From positions 62,001 through 126,000 of the forward strand of contig NZ_KE386908.1 of the NCBI RefSeq assembly GCF_000429485.1: DNA of 64,000 nucleotides, in the 5' to 3' direction. Source of the stretch: Aliagarivorans marinus DSM 23064 (lineage in GTDB: Bacteria > Pseudomonadota > Gammaproteobacteria > Enterobacterales > Celerinatantimonadaceae). The notes under the pieces are model-generated. The model made no database searches. It was not told the DNA's origin and saw nothing but the letters and a program-made list of their open reading frames with translations. This document shows, one piece after another, positions 1 to 7,319 of the stretch (the first letter of the stretch is position 1; every line of letters starts with the position of its first letter). A program made the translations under genes and the position numbers.

Positions 1-111
1 AGCACCATTAAGGAAGTGCGTTTTAGCGCTTTGTTCTTAGGAGCTGTGGGGTTGTCGATCTAACGCCTTGCATCTTCTGGAGGGGGAGAGTGGTAAAGCG
101 TTAGGCCTAGA

Positions 112-127
112 AGGGGCCTGAGCCCCT
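112..127 (-). terminator. weak hairpin after ohr
   Basis: A 6-bp GC-rich stem (AGGGGC/GCCCCT, 4-nt loop) lies about 20 bases past the ohr stop. No T-run follows it on the minus strand, so it could be a weak or factor-assisted terminator, or chance. Confidence 0.25.
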
Positions 128-146
128 CCAATGTGTATACCGGCGT

Positions 147-569
147 TTAGATTAGGTTCAGTTTCACATCGACATTGTTACGGGTTGCGTTGGAGTAGGG
201 GCATACCTGGTGGGCTGTCTCAACCAGTTGCTGTGCGGCTTCACCTTCCAAGCCCGGTAGTTTGATGGTCAGGCTAACGTCTATGGCGAAGCCAATGCCT
301 TTGTCGTTCTCGCCGATACCCACTTCGGCGGTCACTTCTGGCTCGCCGCTAAAGCTGATGTTTTGCTGGGCCGCGACAAACTTTAACGCACCGATAAAGC
401 AGGCGGAGTAACCCGCTGCGAATAGCTGCTCTGGGTTGGTGCCGTCGCCGCCCGCGCCACCAAGTTCTTTGGGGGTGCTCAGTTTTACTTGTAGGCGCTG
501 ATCGTCAGAGGCTGAGTTGCCTTCACGGCCGCCGATCGAGGTGGCTTTGGTACTGTAGATGGCTTGCAT
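147..569 (-). CDS. ohr: Ohr organic hydroperoxide resistance peroxidase
   Basis: A 140-residue OsmC/Ohr-family thiol peroxidase that reduces organic and lipid hydroperoxides in the cytoplasm. The two reactive cysteines are visible: Cys57 in GYSACFIGAL and Cys123 in VCPYSNATRNNVDV, both with typical Ohr surroundings. Arg15 and Glu47 sit where the family's catalytic Arg/Glu pair is expected. Length is normal. The ATG start is preceded by CAGGAG at good spacing. The regulator gene ohrR lies directly upstream on the same strand, and two palindromic sites occupy the 178-base gap between them, so induction by peroxides through OhrR is very likely. The Ohr rather than OsmC subgroup is chosen from the VCPYSNATRNN signature. 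Confidence 0.95.
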   Translation of the reverse strand: MQAIYSTKATSIGGREGNSASDDQRLQVKLSTPKELGGAGGDGTNPEQLFAAGYSACFIGALKFVAAQQNISFSGEPEVTAEVGIGENDKGIGFAIDVSLTIKLPGLEGEAAQQLVETAHQVCPYSNATRNNVDVKLNLI

Positions 570-593
570 GGTGTTCTCCTGAATCTTAGCAAT

Positions 594-613
594 ATAGTTA
601 TTGCGATAACTAT
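594..613. promoter_or_regulatory. probable OhrR operator 1
   Basis: A perfect inverted repeat, ATAGTTAT-TGCG-ATAACTAT (8-bp arms), lies 25-44 bases upstream of the ohr start, where repressor binding would block the promoter or early transcription. The neighbouring ohrR gene makes OhrR the natural ligand. Assignment is inferred from position and symmetry. Confidence 0.6.
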
Positions 614-654
614 GTGTCGATAAAAAAGCGGTCCTTGCTGACCGTTAGCTATAA

Positions 655-670
655 AGTTATCGCGATAACT
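655..670. promoter_or_regulatory. probable OhrR operator 2
   Basis: The perfect 16-bp palindrome AGTTATCGCGATAACT shares its half-site AGTTAT with operator 1. Its centre is about 59 bases (between five and six helical turns) further upstream. It lies in the ohrR-ohr gap. Confidence 0.55.
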
Positions 671-747
671 AAAGTTATGCAAGCAGATTATTGTGGTTTT
701 TTTGTCCGATTATTCTGTCGTTGGGCTGCTGTGCTTAGGGGGAGGAA

Positions 748-1182
748 CTAGCGCTGCAGATTGTGGCGCAGTTTTAACAGGGTTTCTCTAAGCTGAATCA
801 GCTCTTGCAGCGGCATACCACAGGCCTCGGCAACGCACCCTCCTACCTTTGCAGCAGGCAGCTTAAGCGCTTTGCCCTTATCGCTGAGGAAGATGGCCAG
901 GGCCCGTTCATCGTCGGGGCGGCGCGAGCGAATCACCACGCCGTCTTGCTCTAAGCGCTTGATAACGGGAGTGAGCGCACCGGGCTTTTGACCGAGTTGC
1001 AGGGCGATATCTTTAAGCCCTACGCCATCTTGCTGCCACAGAATCAGCATTACTAAGTACTGCGGGTAGGTCAGGCCTAAGGGCTCGAGCAGCGGCTTGT
1101 ACAATTGGGTCATTGCCAAAGAGGTGGAGTATAGAGAGAAGCAAAGCTGTTGCTCCAGTTTTAGCGGGTGCTCAAGGTCCAT
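748..1182 (-). CDS. ohrR: OhrR, MarR-family peroxide-sensing repressor
   Basis: A 144-residue MarR-family winged-helix regulator. The N-terminal peroxide-sensing cysteine is present (Cys14 in QQLCFSLYS), followed by the tyrosine-rich region TYPQYLVMLILW, the recognition helix region KPGALTPVIKRLE and the wing RRPDDERALAI. Further cysteines at 116 and 121 (VGGCVAEACG) suggest the two-cysteine type in which Cys14 forms a disulfide with a distal cysteine. It represses ohr until oxidised by an organic hydroperoxide. It is transcribed in the same direction as ohr with a 178-base gap carrying the proposed operators, so ohr probably also has its own promoter. Confidence 0.93.
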   Translation of the reverse strand: MDLEHPLKLEQQLCFSLYSTSLAMTQLYKPLLEPLGLTYPQYLVMLILWQQDGVGLKDIALQLGQKPGALTPVIKRLEQDGVVIRSRRPDDERALAIFLSDKGKALKLPAAKVGGCVAEACGMPLQELIQLRETLLKLRHNLQR

Positions 1183-1267
1183 AATACAGCGCAGTGGTCG
1201 TCGGTAGCTTTATGGTACAGCGCGCAGAGAGGGCAGGGAAGCGCCAAAATCTGAGCTTCCCGTTTTG

Positions 1268-3091
1268 TTAGCGCATCGCCAGTAATACACGCTTGGTGTT
1301 ATTGAGCTGTTCCAGCAGCGGGGTCGAGTTCGCGCGGAAGCTCGCCAAGTCTTGTCCGGTCAGCGGCTTGGACTCTGGCAATTTCACGGTTCTGGGGTTC
1401 TTGTGTACCCCGTTGACCAAGAACTCGTAGTGCAGGTGTGGGCCGGTAACCCGACCGGTTGCGCCCACAGTGCCGATGGTTTTGCCTTGGCGTACCCGCT
1501 GGCCAGTTTTTACATGGCGTTTGTGCAGGTGCAGGTATTTAGTCACATAGGTCGCGCTGTGCTGAATAAACACGTAGTTACCATTGAACTTGTTGTAGCC
1601 CGCCTCGATAACTCGACCATCGCCCGCTGCAACCACCGGCGTGCCCACTTTGGCCGCATAGTCGATGCCATTGTGTGGGCGTACCCGGCCAGTTACTGGG
1701 TGTAAGCGTCGCGGATTGAAGTTGGAGCTGATATAGCGGAAGTTGACCGGGGCGCGCAAGAAGGCTTTGCGCATTGGCTTACCTTCTGGCCCGTAGTAGT
1801 TCTCATCGCTGTGGCGCAATGCCTGGAAGGTGTCGCCTTGGTTGGTAAACTCGGCAGCGACGATGTTGCCATAGCCGACGAACTCACCGTTGATGTATTG
1901 CTCTTCGAATAGCACCACGAAGTGGTCGCCAGATCGGATATCTTGGGCAAAATCGACGTCCCAGCCGAAGATCCCCGCCAGCGACATGATCTGCCCTTGG
2001 CTAAGACCCGCTTTGATCCCGGCATTCCAGAACGAGCTGGTGATAGTGCCCTCGGCAAAGCCATAGCGCAGCTCAACGGCTTGCTCTTCGATATCGGCAA
2101 CAAAGCTGCCTTGCTGCTGGCGTTGAATACTTAAGGTGCGGCGGCTATCCAGTGGGTAGCGCAGTTCAGCCAGTTGCCGCTGATCATCAAGGTAGAACTC
2201 AACGCTGTCGCCCGGATGGATCTTGCGCAGTTGCTTGGCATCGCCACCCAAGGTGTCAATCTTATGCAGGGTGGCGGCACTTAGGCCGACTCGGGAAAAC
2301 AGTAGCGCCAGGCTGTCGCCGTTCTTAACCGTTTGCACCTGCTTGCTATAGAGCTCGCGCTTGCTCGCCGGAGCCGGGGTTGAGCTTACCGCCAGCGGTA
2401 GCTGATAGCGCATCCCTTGTTGTAGCTCGTTCTCTTCGTTGAACACCATGATGACCGGCTCTTGCTCGGCCAGTAGTTGTTCGGTAGTCAGTGTTTGCTT
2501 GCTCGGCTGAGAAGAAGCGGGCTGGGCTGGCACCTGTTGGGCGACTTCAAGTGGCTGGTCTTGCGCTTCGGTTGTCGCATTTTCTGATGCTTCGGCTACC
2601 GTACTTCCTGGTGCCTCGCTAGGGGTATCCGTTGGCTTGCTGGCAAGCTGAGGCGCTTCGGCCTTTTGCTCTGCTGGCTCACTGGCTTGGGCAGTGCTTG
2701 CGCTTACTGGTTCATTACGGGTTTCTGTCGTCGCAGGTTGCACTGTGTGTTTGGCTATCGCATCTGCCACGGTTGGCGCTGGGGCCTGTGGCGCGGCTTT
2801 GGGGGCGAGCTTAACCGGGACTGAGTCAGTCACTGTGGCGGAGGAGCCGTTGCGTTGGCTAACCGCTAAGGTGCTTCCTGATGCACTTGAATTTAGGCTT
2901 GGCGGCTCGCTGCTGGCGTTGCTTGCTGCGGTCGCACTGATGGTTTCGCCAATCACCAGATCGGTACGTTGACCATCGATGCTATGGCTTGATTTTGACT
3001 TGCTGGGGATAAAGCCTGCGATGGCAACCAGCGCAAGACTGAGTACCAATAAGCGTTTATGCAAGGGCGGTAAAAGATTGATCAAGCCCAT
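1268..3091 (-). CDS. M23 peptidoglycan DD-metalloendopeptidase (MepM/YebA-like)
   Basis: A 607-residue envelope protein related to MepM (YebA), which cleaves peptidoglycan cross-links for cell-wall growth. An OapA-type N-terminus with one membrane segment (LPPLHKRLLVLSLALVA, roughly residues 7-28) precedes about 200 residues of low-complexity Ala/Pro/Glu/Ser linker. A LysM/OapA-like domain follows (around 245-320), and a C-terminal M23 domain carries the zinc ligands HNGID (H473, D477), the catalytic histidine in YLHLH (about 521) and HLHYE (552-554). The linker is longer than in E. coli MepM. The gene stands alone, divergent from the acetyltransferase gene, with a 245-base intergenic region in between. 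Confident on family, less so on one-to-one orthology. Confidence 0.9.
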   Translation of the reverse strand: MGLINLLPPLHKRLLVLSLALVAIAGFIPSKSKSSHSIDGQRTDLVIGETISATAASNASSEPPSLNSSASGSTLAVSQRNGSSATVTDSVPVKLAPKAAPQAPAPTVADAIAKHTVQPATTETRNEPVSASTAQASEPAEQKAEAPQLASKPTDTPSEAPGSTVAEASENATTEAQDQPLEVAQQVPAQPASSQPSKQTLTTEQLLAEQEPVIMVFNEENELQQGMRYQLPLAVSSTPAPASKRELYSKQVQTVKNGDSLALLFSRVGLSAATLHKIDTLGGDAKQLRKIHPGDSVEFYLDDQRQLAELRYPLDSRRTLSIQRQQQGSFVADIEEQAVELRYGFAEGTITSSFWNAGIKAGLSQGQIMSLAGIFGWDVDFAQDIRSGDHFVVLFEEQYINGEFVGYGNIVAAEFTNQGDTFQALRHSDENYYGPEGKPMRKAFLRAPVNFRYISSNFNPRRLHPVTGRVRPHNGIDYAAKVGTPVVAAGDGRVIEAGYNKFNGNYVFIQHSATYVTKYLHLHKRHVKTGQRVRQGKTIGTVGATGRVTGPHLHYEFLVNGVHKNPRTVKLPESKPLTGQDLASFRANSTPLLEQLNNTKRVLLAMR

Positions 3092-3336
3092 TTTGAATCC
3101 ATTCCGGTTTTACAATCTGTTCAGGTGACCTAAATCGCGATTTTATCCAGCAACGGGTGCTTTGACCAGAGCCAGATAGCAGTCTAGTCCCTCAAATGAG
3201 AACTGAATAGCTTTGCAGTAGTAATTTTACGGAAATCGTGGGTTGAAACACGCTAATCCCGCTTGGTATTTGTGCTCAGCCCCTGCATCATGGAAGACAT
3301 CCTTGTAGTCGTGGATCAAAAAAATCAGGATAGATT

Positions 3337-4113
3337 ATGCATACTCGTCAAAGCTTGCTGAATGATTTGGAGCGCTCGGGGATTGTGCGCTCAGGAACGC
3401 TAATGGTACATGCCTCGATGAAAGCCATCGGCCACGTGGAAGGTGGTGCCGACACGGTACTGGATGCCTTGTGTGAGTATATGCAGCCAGGGCTGCTGCT
3501 ATTGGCCTGTCACACATGGGACAAACACAATAACCCCGGCGGAGTCTTTGACCCGCGCAAAGAGCCCTCGTGTGTGGGGATCTTGGGCGAGCGTTTGCGT
3601 CAGCGCCCCCGGGCCTATCGCTCACTGCACCCCACTCATTCGGTCGTGGCGGTGGGCCAGGGCGCTGCCAGCTACATTGCCAACGACGCTCACGCTAGCA
3701 CGCCATGCCCGCGCGATGGTTCGATGGGTAAGTTAGTCGATGTCGATGGGCAGATCTTGTTTTTGGGCTGCCCACTTACCAAGAACACCTTTATTCACGG
3801 GGTGGAGGAGTGGAATAACATTCCCAAGCGGCTCACCGCCGAGCCAGAAGCGATGACCGTGAAGGTCGATGACGCGCTGATCCCACGCAAGATGCACCGC
3901 CATGAAGCGGCGTGTGGCGATATCTCTCTGAACTACGACAAACTGGAACCGGCATTTATCGAGCTGGGCGCAGCCCACTACTGCGATATTGGCGATGCGC
4001 GCTCGGTGGTGGCATCGGCCTCGCGGATGATGGAAGTTACCAGCCGCTTTTTGGCCATCAATCCTGACTTTCTGGCGGATAAGTTACCGGTGCCGGGGAT
4101 TTGGTATCGCTAG
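3337..4113 (+). CDS. AAC(3)-family N-acetyltransferase
   Basis: A 258-residue protein of the Antibiotic_NAT/AAC(3) superfamily (GCN5-unrelated fold) that uses acetyl-CoA. Visible family features are the N-terminal VHASMKAIG, the loop HTWDKHNNPGGVFDPR, the hallmark RSLHPTHSVVAVG and the central FLGC segment with HGVEE. Chromosomal members of this family are often of unknown substrate and do not necessarily give aminoglycoside resistance, so no resistance role is claimed. It is monocistronic. Its 3' side is unusually structured and ends in a strong intrinsic terminator. Confidence 0.85.
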   Translation: MHTRQSLLNDLERSGIVRSGTLMVHASMKAIGHVEGGADTVLDALCEYMQPGLLLLACHTWDKHNNPGGVFDPRKEPSCVGILGERLRQRPRAYRSLHPTHSVVAVGQGAASYIANDAHASTPCPRDGSMGKLVDVDGQILFLGCPLTKNTFIHGVEEWNNIPKRLTAEPEAMTVKVDDALIPRKMHRHEAACGDISLNYDKLEPAFIELGAAHYCDIGDARSVVASASRMMEVTSRFLAINPDFLADKLPVPGIWYR

Positions 4114-4119
4114 CGAGAG

Positions 4120-4252
4120 CCGTTCAGCGAGTCATCTGTTAGCGTTTTCACTAACCCACTATAAAGTGGCACGCTTATTTCATATACAACAATGAAGCGA
4201 TGGCTTCACTCTTCTATGCTCTCGCCCATCTGGTAACAGGTGGGCTTTTTTT
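4120..4252 (+). ncRNA. candidate structured 3' UTR or small RNA
   Basis: Between the acetyltransferase stop and the next gene there are three consecutive stem-loops. AGCGT/ACGCT (4141-4145/4171-4175) encloses CCACT/AGTGG (4156-4160/4165-4169). A TGAAGC/GCTTCA hairpin follows (4193-4208). The last is a terminator with a GTAA tetraloop and seven T. This architecture resembles a 3'-UTR-derived sRNA, but I recognise no known family and no clear promoter. Confidence 0.3.
4224..4252 (+). terminator. intrinsic terminator
   Basis: A 9-bp stem (GCCCATCTG/CAGGTGGGC, one G-T pair) closes a GTAA tetraloop and is followed by TTTTTTT. It ends transcription of the acetyltransferase gene right against the 3' end of the opposing btuF. 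Confidence 0.9.
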
Positions 4253-5060
4253 ATCGATATGCATCGGTCATTTCGCATAGCTGCTCGATACCATCGAGGG
4301 TGCGTGGGGTGAGCCGGTGTAGCCGGTCTACCTCTAGCTCAAGCAGCGCCCCGTCTTGTACGGCGCGCATTTGCGGCCACTGATTCCAGCCCGCATCTGG
4401 TCCCGCCAGCAAGATAAGCTGCGGATCGGCCGCGACCACCGTTTCCACATCGACCAAGGGGTAGGCCGCTTTGGCGTCGCTAAGAATATTTTCCAGCGCG
4501 CACAGTTTTAGCCCTTCGTTGATCCAAGAACTGGCAGAGATGCTCATCAGCGGTTGGTCGCTCAGCTGATAAAACACGCTTATGGGCTTGCGCGAGGTGG
4601 CCTGCCGCTTGAGGTCGGCAAAGCGCTGCTCCAGATCGCTGGCCAGTGCATCGCCTTGCTCGCTTACACCTAGCGCTTGAGAGAGCGCGCGCAGGTTATC
4701 GGGCAGTGCATACAAGTCCTTGGCTTCGCTCAGGTAGGTGGCGATCCCAAAGCTGGCTAGCTGTTCGGCCAAGTTGAGTTGTACTCCTTGCGGCCAAATC
4801 AGCACTAAATCCGGCTCAAACGCGAGTATTGCTTCAAGGTTGATGTATTGGGCATTACCCAAGCGGGGAAGGGCCTTTGCCGCTTCCGGGTGGTCGCTGT
4901 ATTCGACAGCGGCGACCAGCTTGTCACCTGCTCCCAGGGCGTATACCTGTTCGGTGAGGTGAGGGGCTAGGGCGATAACGCGTTGCACTGGAGGATTGGC
5001 GGCAAACACTGTTTGGCTGAGCAACAGCGTCAGCAGCAGGTAGTAACATCTAGAGAGCAT
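4251..5060 (-). CDS. btuF: BtuF-like periplasmic cobalamin-binding protein
   Basis: A 269-residue class III periplasmic binding protein of the BtuF/Fe-siderophore type. A signal peptide (LLLTLLLSQTVFAA, cut near residue 20) is followed by VIALAPHLTEQVYALGAG, a DHP segment, the PRLGNAQYINLEAILAFEPD region typical of BtuF, and a second lobe from about residue 155. It binds vitamin B12 for delivery to the BtuCD importer, which is not in this window. It is the last gene of a GNAT-mtnN-cbiB-btuF operon, and its start overlaps the cbiB-like gene by 11 bases. The B12 assignment is supported by that neighbour. Confidence 0.88.
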   Translation of the reverse strand: MLSRCYYLLLTLLLSQTVFAANPPVQRVIALAPHLTEQVYALGAGDKLVAAVEYSDHPEAAKALPRLGNAQYINLEAILAFEPDLVLIWPQGVQLNLAEQLASFGIATYLSEAKDLYALPDNLRALSQALGVSEQGDALASDLEQRFADLKRQATSRKPISVFYQLSDQPLMSISASSWINEGLKLCALENILSDAKAAYPLVDVETVVAADPQLILLAGPDAGWNQWPQMRAVQDGALLELEVDRLHRLTPRTLDGIEQLCEMTDAYR

Positions 5061-5985
5061 GACGAAGTAGATAGACCGGAACGATGATGAGACTAAATAG
5101 CAGTGAGGCCAGGCGTAGCTGGGTGATCAGGTTCTGCATCTGCGGCACGCTGGGGTAGCACTTGGTTGGGCCAAAATAGGCCTGCTCGATGCGCTGCCCT
5201 TGGTAATGACGAGGGCCGCCCAGCTCCAGCTTGAGGTTGTTGGCCGTGACGCTAAGCAAGCTGCCACTGCCGCTAAACGGCCAGCGAAAGCCTTGTTTAA
5301 CCGCCTGCAGGTTGCTACGAAAATCCCCTTGGCTGGCCAGCACTAGCGCCAGTAGCTTAAACGGCAGCCAGCTCAGCAGCTTGTAGCCGCGGCTAAGGGC
5401 TGCACCAAATTGGCGGTACTCGCTTTGCTTGGGGTTCCAGCTCAGGTGCAGTTGATAGACCATCACATACAGCACACACATCTCGATGCCTGCCAAGGCA
5501 TACCAGAACACCGGGGCGAACCATTGCGCTGCCAAGCGTAGCAGCAACATCTCGATACCGGCTTTGGCCACGCCAACCGAGGTGAGGCTTTGGCATTCGC
5601 GCAGTAGCCAAGGCTTGAGGGCGATACGGGCTTGCTGGTGTTGCTCCAGTTGCAGGGCGGTCAGCTGGAAGCTGTTCATTGGCCCTTGCCAATTGAGCAG
5701 TAACACCAGCAGCAGGGCGTCAAAGGGGCTAGAGAGCGGGTTGATGCTGTTAAACAGCGCCAAGCCTAAACAACAGGGGATAATCAGCACCAACGCGGCG
5801 AGTAAACCCGCGATGCGTTGTTGATGGGGGCCATTGTTGGCGCGATTGACCTTGGCAGCCAAGCGCCTGCCCAGCCAGGGCAGAAACCCGCCCACGCCAT
5901 GAATGGCAAAGCCGGGAATCAACACAATGGCAAAGATTGCCAGCCATGGCAGGCTCAGGCTAATCCATTGCAGCCCCTGTTGCAT
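5050..5985 (-). CDS. CbiB/CobD-like cobalamin biosynthesis membrane protein
   Basis: A 311-residue polytopic membrane protein of the CbiB/CobD family (adenosylcobinamide-phosphate synthesis: attachment of the aminopropanol arm). Family landmarks are recognisable but divergent: LPWLGRRLAAKVN near the N-terminus, SVGVAKAGIEMLLLRLAAQWFAPVFWYALAG mid-protein, then FRWPFSGSGSLLSVTANNLKLELGG with a YFG near the C-terminus. No other corrin-ring genes are present, so the setting suggests salvage of incomplete corrinoids rather than full synthesis. Its start follows the mtnN stop by one base and its end overlaps btuF. Family confident, exact substrate inferred. Confidence 0.8.
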   Translation of the reverse strand: MQQGLQWISLSLPWLAIFAIVLIPGFAIHGVGGFLPWLGRRLAAKVNRANNGPHQQRIAGLLAALVLIIPCCLGLALFNSINPLSSPFDALLLVLLLNWQGPMNSFQLTALQLEQHQQARIALKPWLLRECQSLTSVGVAKAGIEMLLLRLAAQWFAPVFWYALAGIEMCVLYVMVYQLHLSWNPKQSEYRQFGAALSRGYKLLSWLPFKLLALVLASQGDFRSNLQAVKQGFRWPFSGSGSLLSVTANNLKLELGGPRHYQGQRIEQAYFGPTKCYPSVPQMQNLITQLRLASLLFSLIIVPVYLLRHAL

Positions 5986-5986
5986 A

Positions 5987-6685
5987 TTAGCTGTCGAAGC
6001 GCTTCAGCATTGCCAGTACCAAGGCGGTGGAGTGCTTGGCGGCGGTTTCCAGGAAGGCATCGAAGGAAACGGGTGATTCAGTGCCTGCAATGTCAGACAG
6101 CGAGCGGATCACCACAAACGGCACATTCGCCAAGTGACAAACTTGGGCAATCGCGGCCCCCTCCATCTCAACGGCGGCCATGGTCGGGAAGTCGGCCCGG
6201 GCTTTAGCTACGCGCTCTGGTGCAGCCATAAAGATATCGCCGGTGCAGATAAGACCGCTGATAATCTTGTGGCCGCTTTGTTCGGCGGCGGCTTGCTTGG
6301 CCACATCCACCAGTTTGCCATCGGCGATATAGGCGGCGGGGTTACCCGGCAACTGGCCCATCTCGTAGTTAAAGGCGGTGAGATCCACATCGTGATAGCG
6401 AACCTCGCTGGAGATCACCACGTCGCCCACCTTTAGGCTCGGGTCGAAGCCACCGGCAGAACCGGTGTTGATCACGCGGCTTGGCTGGTAGCGCTCGATC
6501 AGTACTGTGGTCGCAATCGCTGCTGCTACCTTGCCGATGCCTGAGCGGGTTAATACAACTCGGTGACCTTCGATGGTGCCGCTGTAAAACTCACATCCGG
6601 CCAACTTATAGGTTTCGCAGTCTTGAATTAGCTCGCGCAGTGCAACAACTTCTTGCTCCATTGCGCCGATAATCGCTGTAGTCAT
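5987..6685 (-). CDS. mtnN: 5'-methylthioadenosine/S-adenosylhomocysteine nucleosidase
   Basis: A 232-residue cytosolic nucleosidase that hydrolyses MTA, SAH and 5'-deoxyadenosine to adenine plus the ribosyl moiety. It feeds methionine salvage and autoinducer-2 formation. The start MTTAIIGAMEQEV, the NTGSAGGFDPSLKVGDVV block, the VEMEGAAIAQVC substrate loop and RSLSDIAG with the catalytic Asp are all typical, as is the length. It is in an operon with a GNAT gene upstream (9-base gap) and the cbiB-like and btuF genes downstream. Confidence 0.97.
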   Translation of the reverse strand: MTTAIIGAMEQEVVALRELIQDCETYKLAGCEFYSGTIEGHRVVLTRSGIGKVAAAIATTVLIERYQPSRVINTGSAGGFDPSLKVGDVVISSEVRYHDVDLTAFNYEMGQLPGNPAAYIADGKLVDVAKQAAAEQSGHKIISGLICTGDIFMAAPERVAKARADFPTMAAVEMEGAAIAQVCHLANVPFVVIRSLSDIAGTESPVSFDAFLETAAKHSTALVLAMLKRFDS

Positions 6686-6694
6686 AGTTTTCTC

Positions 6695-7123
6695 TTATAA
6701 CTCACGTACATACACGTGTTGGTCTTTTCTTAGTTTAAAGCCAATGTGCTCATAAAATCCGTTGGCCTGCTCACGTTCAACGTCACAACGTACTCGAAGA
6801 TGGGCAACACCACGGCTACGAGCCCAGTGCTTACAATGTTTTACCAGAGCTCGGCCGATACCTTGCTCTTGAGTCTCGCCGTCTACCACCACGCCGCTGA
6901 TTTCTGCGAAGGGCAGTGAACCGAGGCGCAGCGCCACGAATACGTGCACCCAGCCAATCACTTGATCCTGCTCGTCCAGATAGACAAAGGCCTGATGGGC
7001 GGGGTTTTCCAGAATCGCGTTGATGTTCGGTTTGACGGTTTGTGCGGTAGGTTTATAACCAAGTTGGGTTGCCAGCTCGGCAACACGGGTAGCGTCTTGT
7101 TCTTGAATTGGGCGAATTTGCAT
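6695..7123 (-). CDS. GNAT-family N-acetyltransferase
   Basis: A 142-residue single-domain GNAT protein. The acetyl-CoA pyrophosphate-binding loop is visible as QEQGIGRALV around residues 95-104, preceded by EISGVVVDG (beta4) and followed by LRVRCDVEREQANGFYEHIGFK (motif B with the usual FYE..GF). The substrate cannot be told. It is the first gene of the mtnN-cbiB-btuF operon. Confidence 0.85.
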   Translation of the reverse strand: MQIRPIQEQDATRVAELATQLGYKPTAQTVKPNINAILENPAHQAFVYLDEQDQVIGWVHVFVALRLGSLPFAEISGVVVDGETQEQGIGRALVKHCKHWARSRGVAHLRVRCDVEREQANGFYEHIGFKLRKDQHVYVREL

Positions 7124-7252
7124 AGTCTTTCTTCATCCTTTTATTATCTTGCCGACTATCGCACGCCGTTGCGGCGCAATTATGACAATTGGGTAAATAG
7201 CCCTTGTGTCACCAGTGTATGTCGACAGCAATCGCGGAGCAAGGAAAGACGA

Positions 7253-7274
7253 GGGCACCCTTATGTGAGTGCCC
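7253..7274 (-). terminator. possible terminator after tyrS
   Basis: A 6-bp GGGCAC/GTGCCC stem sits about 45 bases past the tyrS stop. The minus-strand sequence after it is only mildly T-rich (TCGTCTTTCCTTG). Confidence 0.35.
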
Positions 7275-7319
7275 ACTATTACTCAGTAACAACTGTTGGT
7301 TGGTTTGTCTAAGCGGCGA

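Noticed and set aside
1-63. An open 20-codon plus-strand tail ending in TAA at 61-63
   Set aside because: It could be the end of a gene starting before the window, but 20 residues show no recognisable motif and the minus strand is also open.
485-682. Minus-strand frame of 65 codons over the start of ohr
   Set aside because: Lies in another frame across the ohr start and both operators, with no family resemblance.
3337-4113. Calling the AAC(3)-family gene an aminoglycoside-resistance determinant
   Set aside because: Family membership alone does not show resistance and no mobile element is near.
6944-7312. 122-codon plus-strand frame across the GNAT gene and its upstream gap
   Set aside because: Antisense to a well-supported gene and without a motif.
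7124-7319. Possible cobalamin riboswitch upstream of the GNAT-mtnN-cbiB-btuF operon
   Set aside because: The gap is too short for a full aptamer and I find no B12-box-like sequence on the minus strand.
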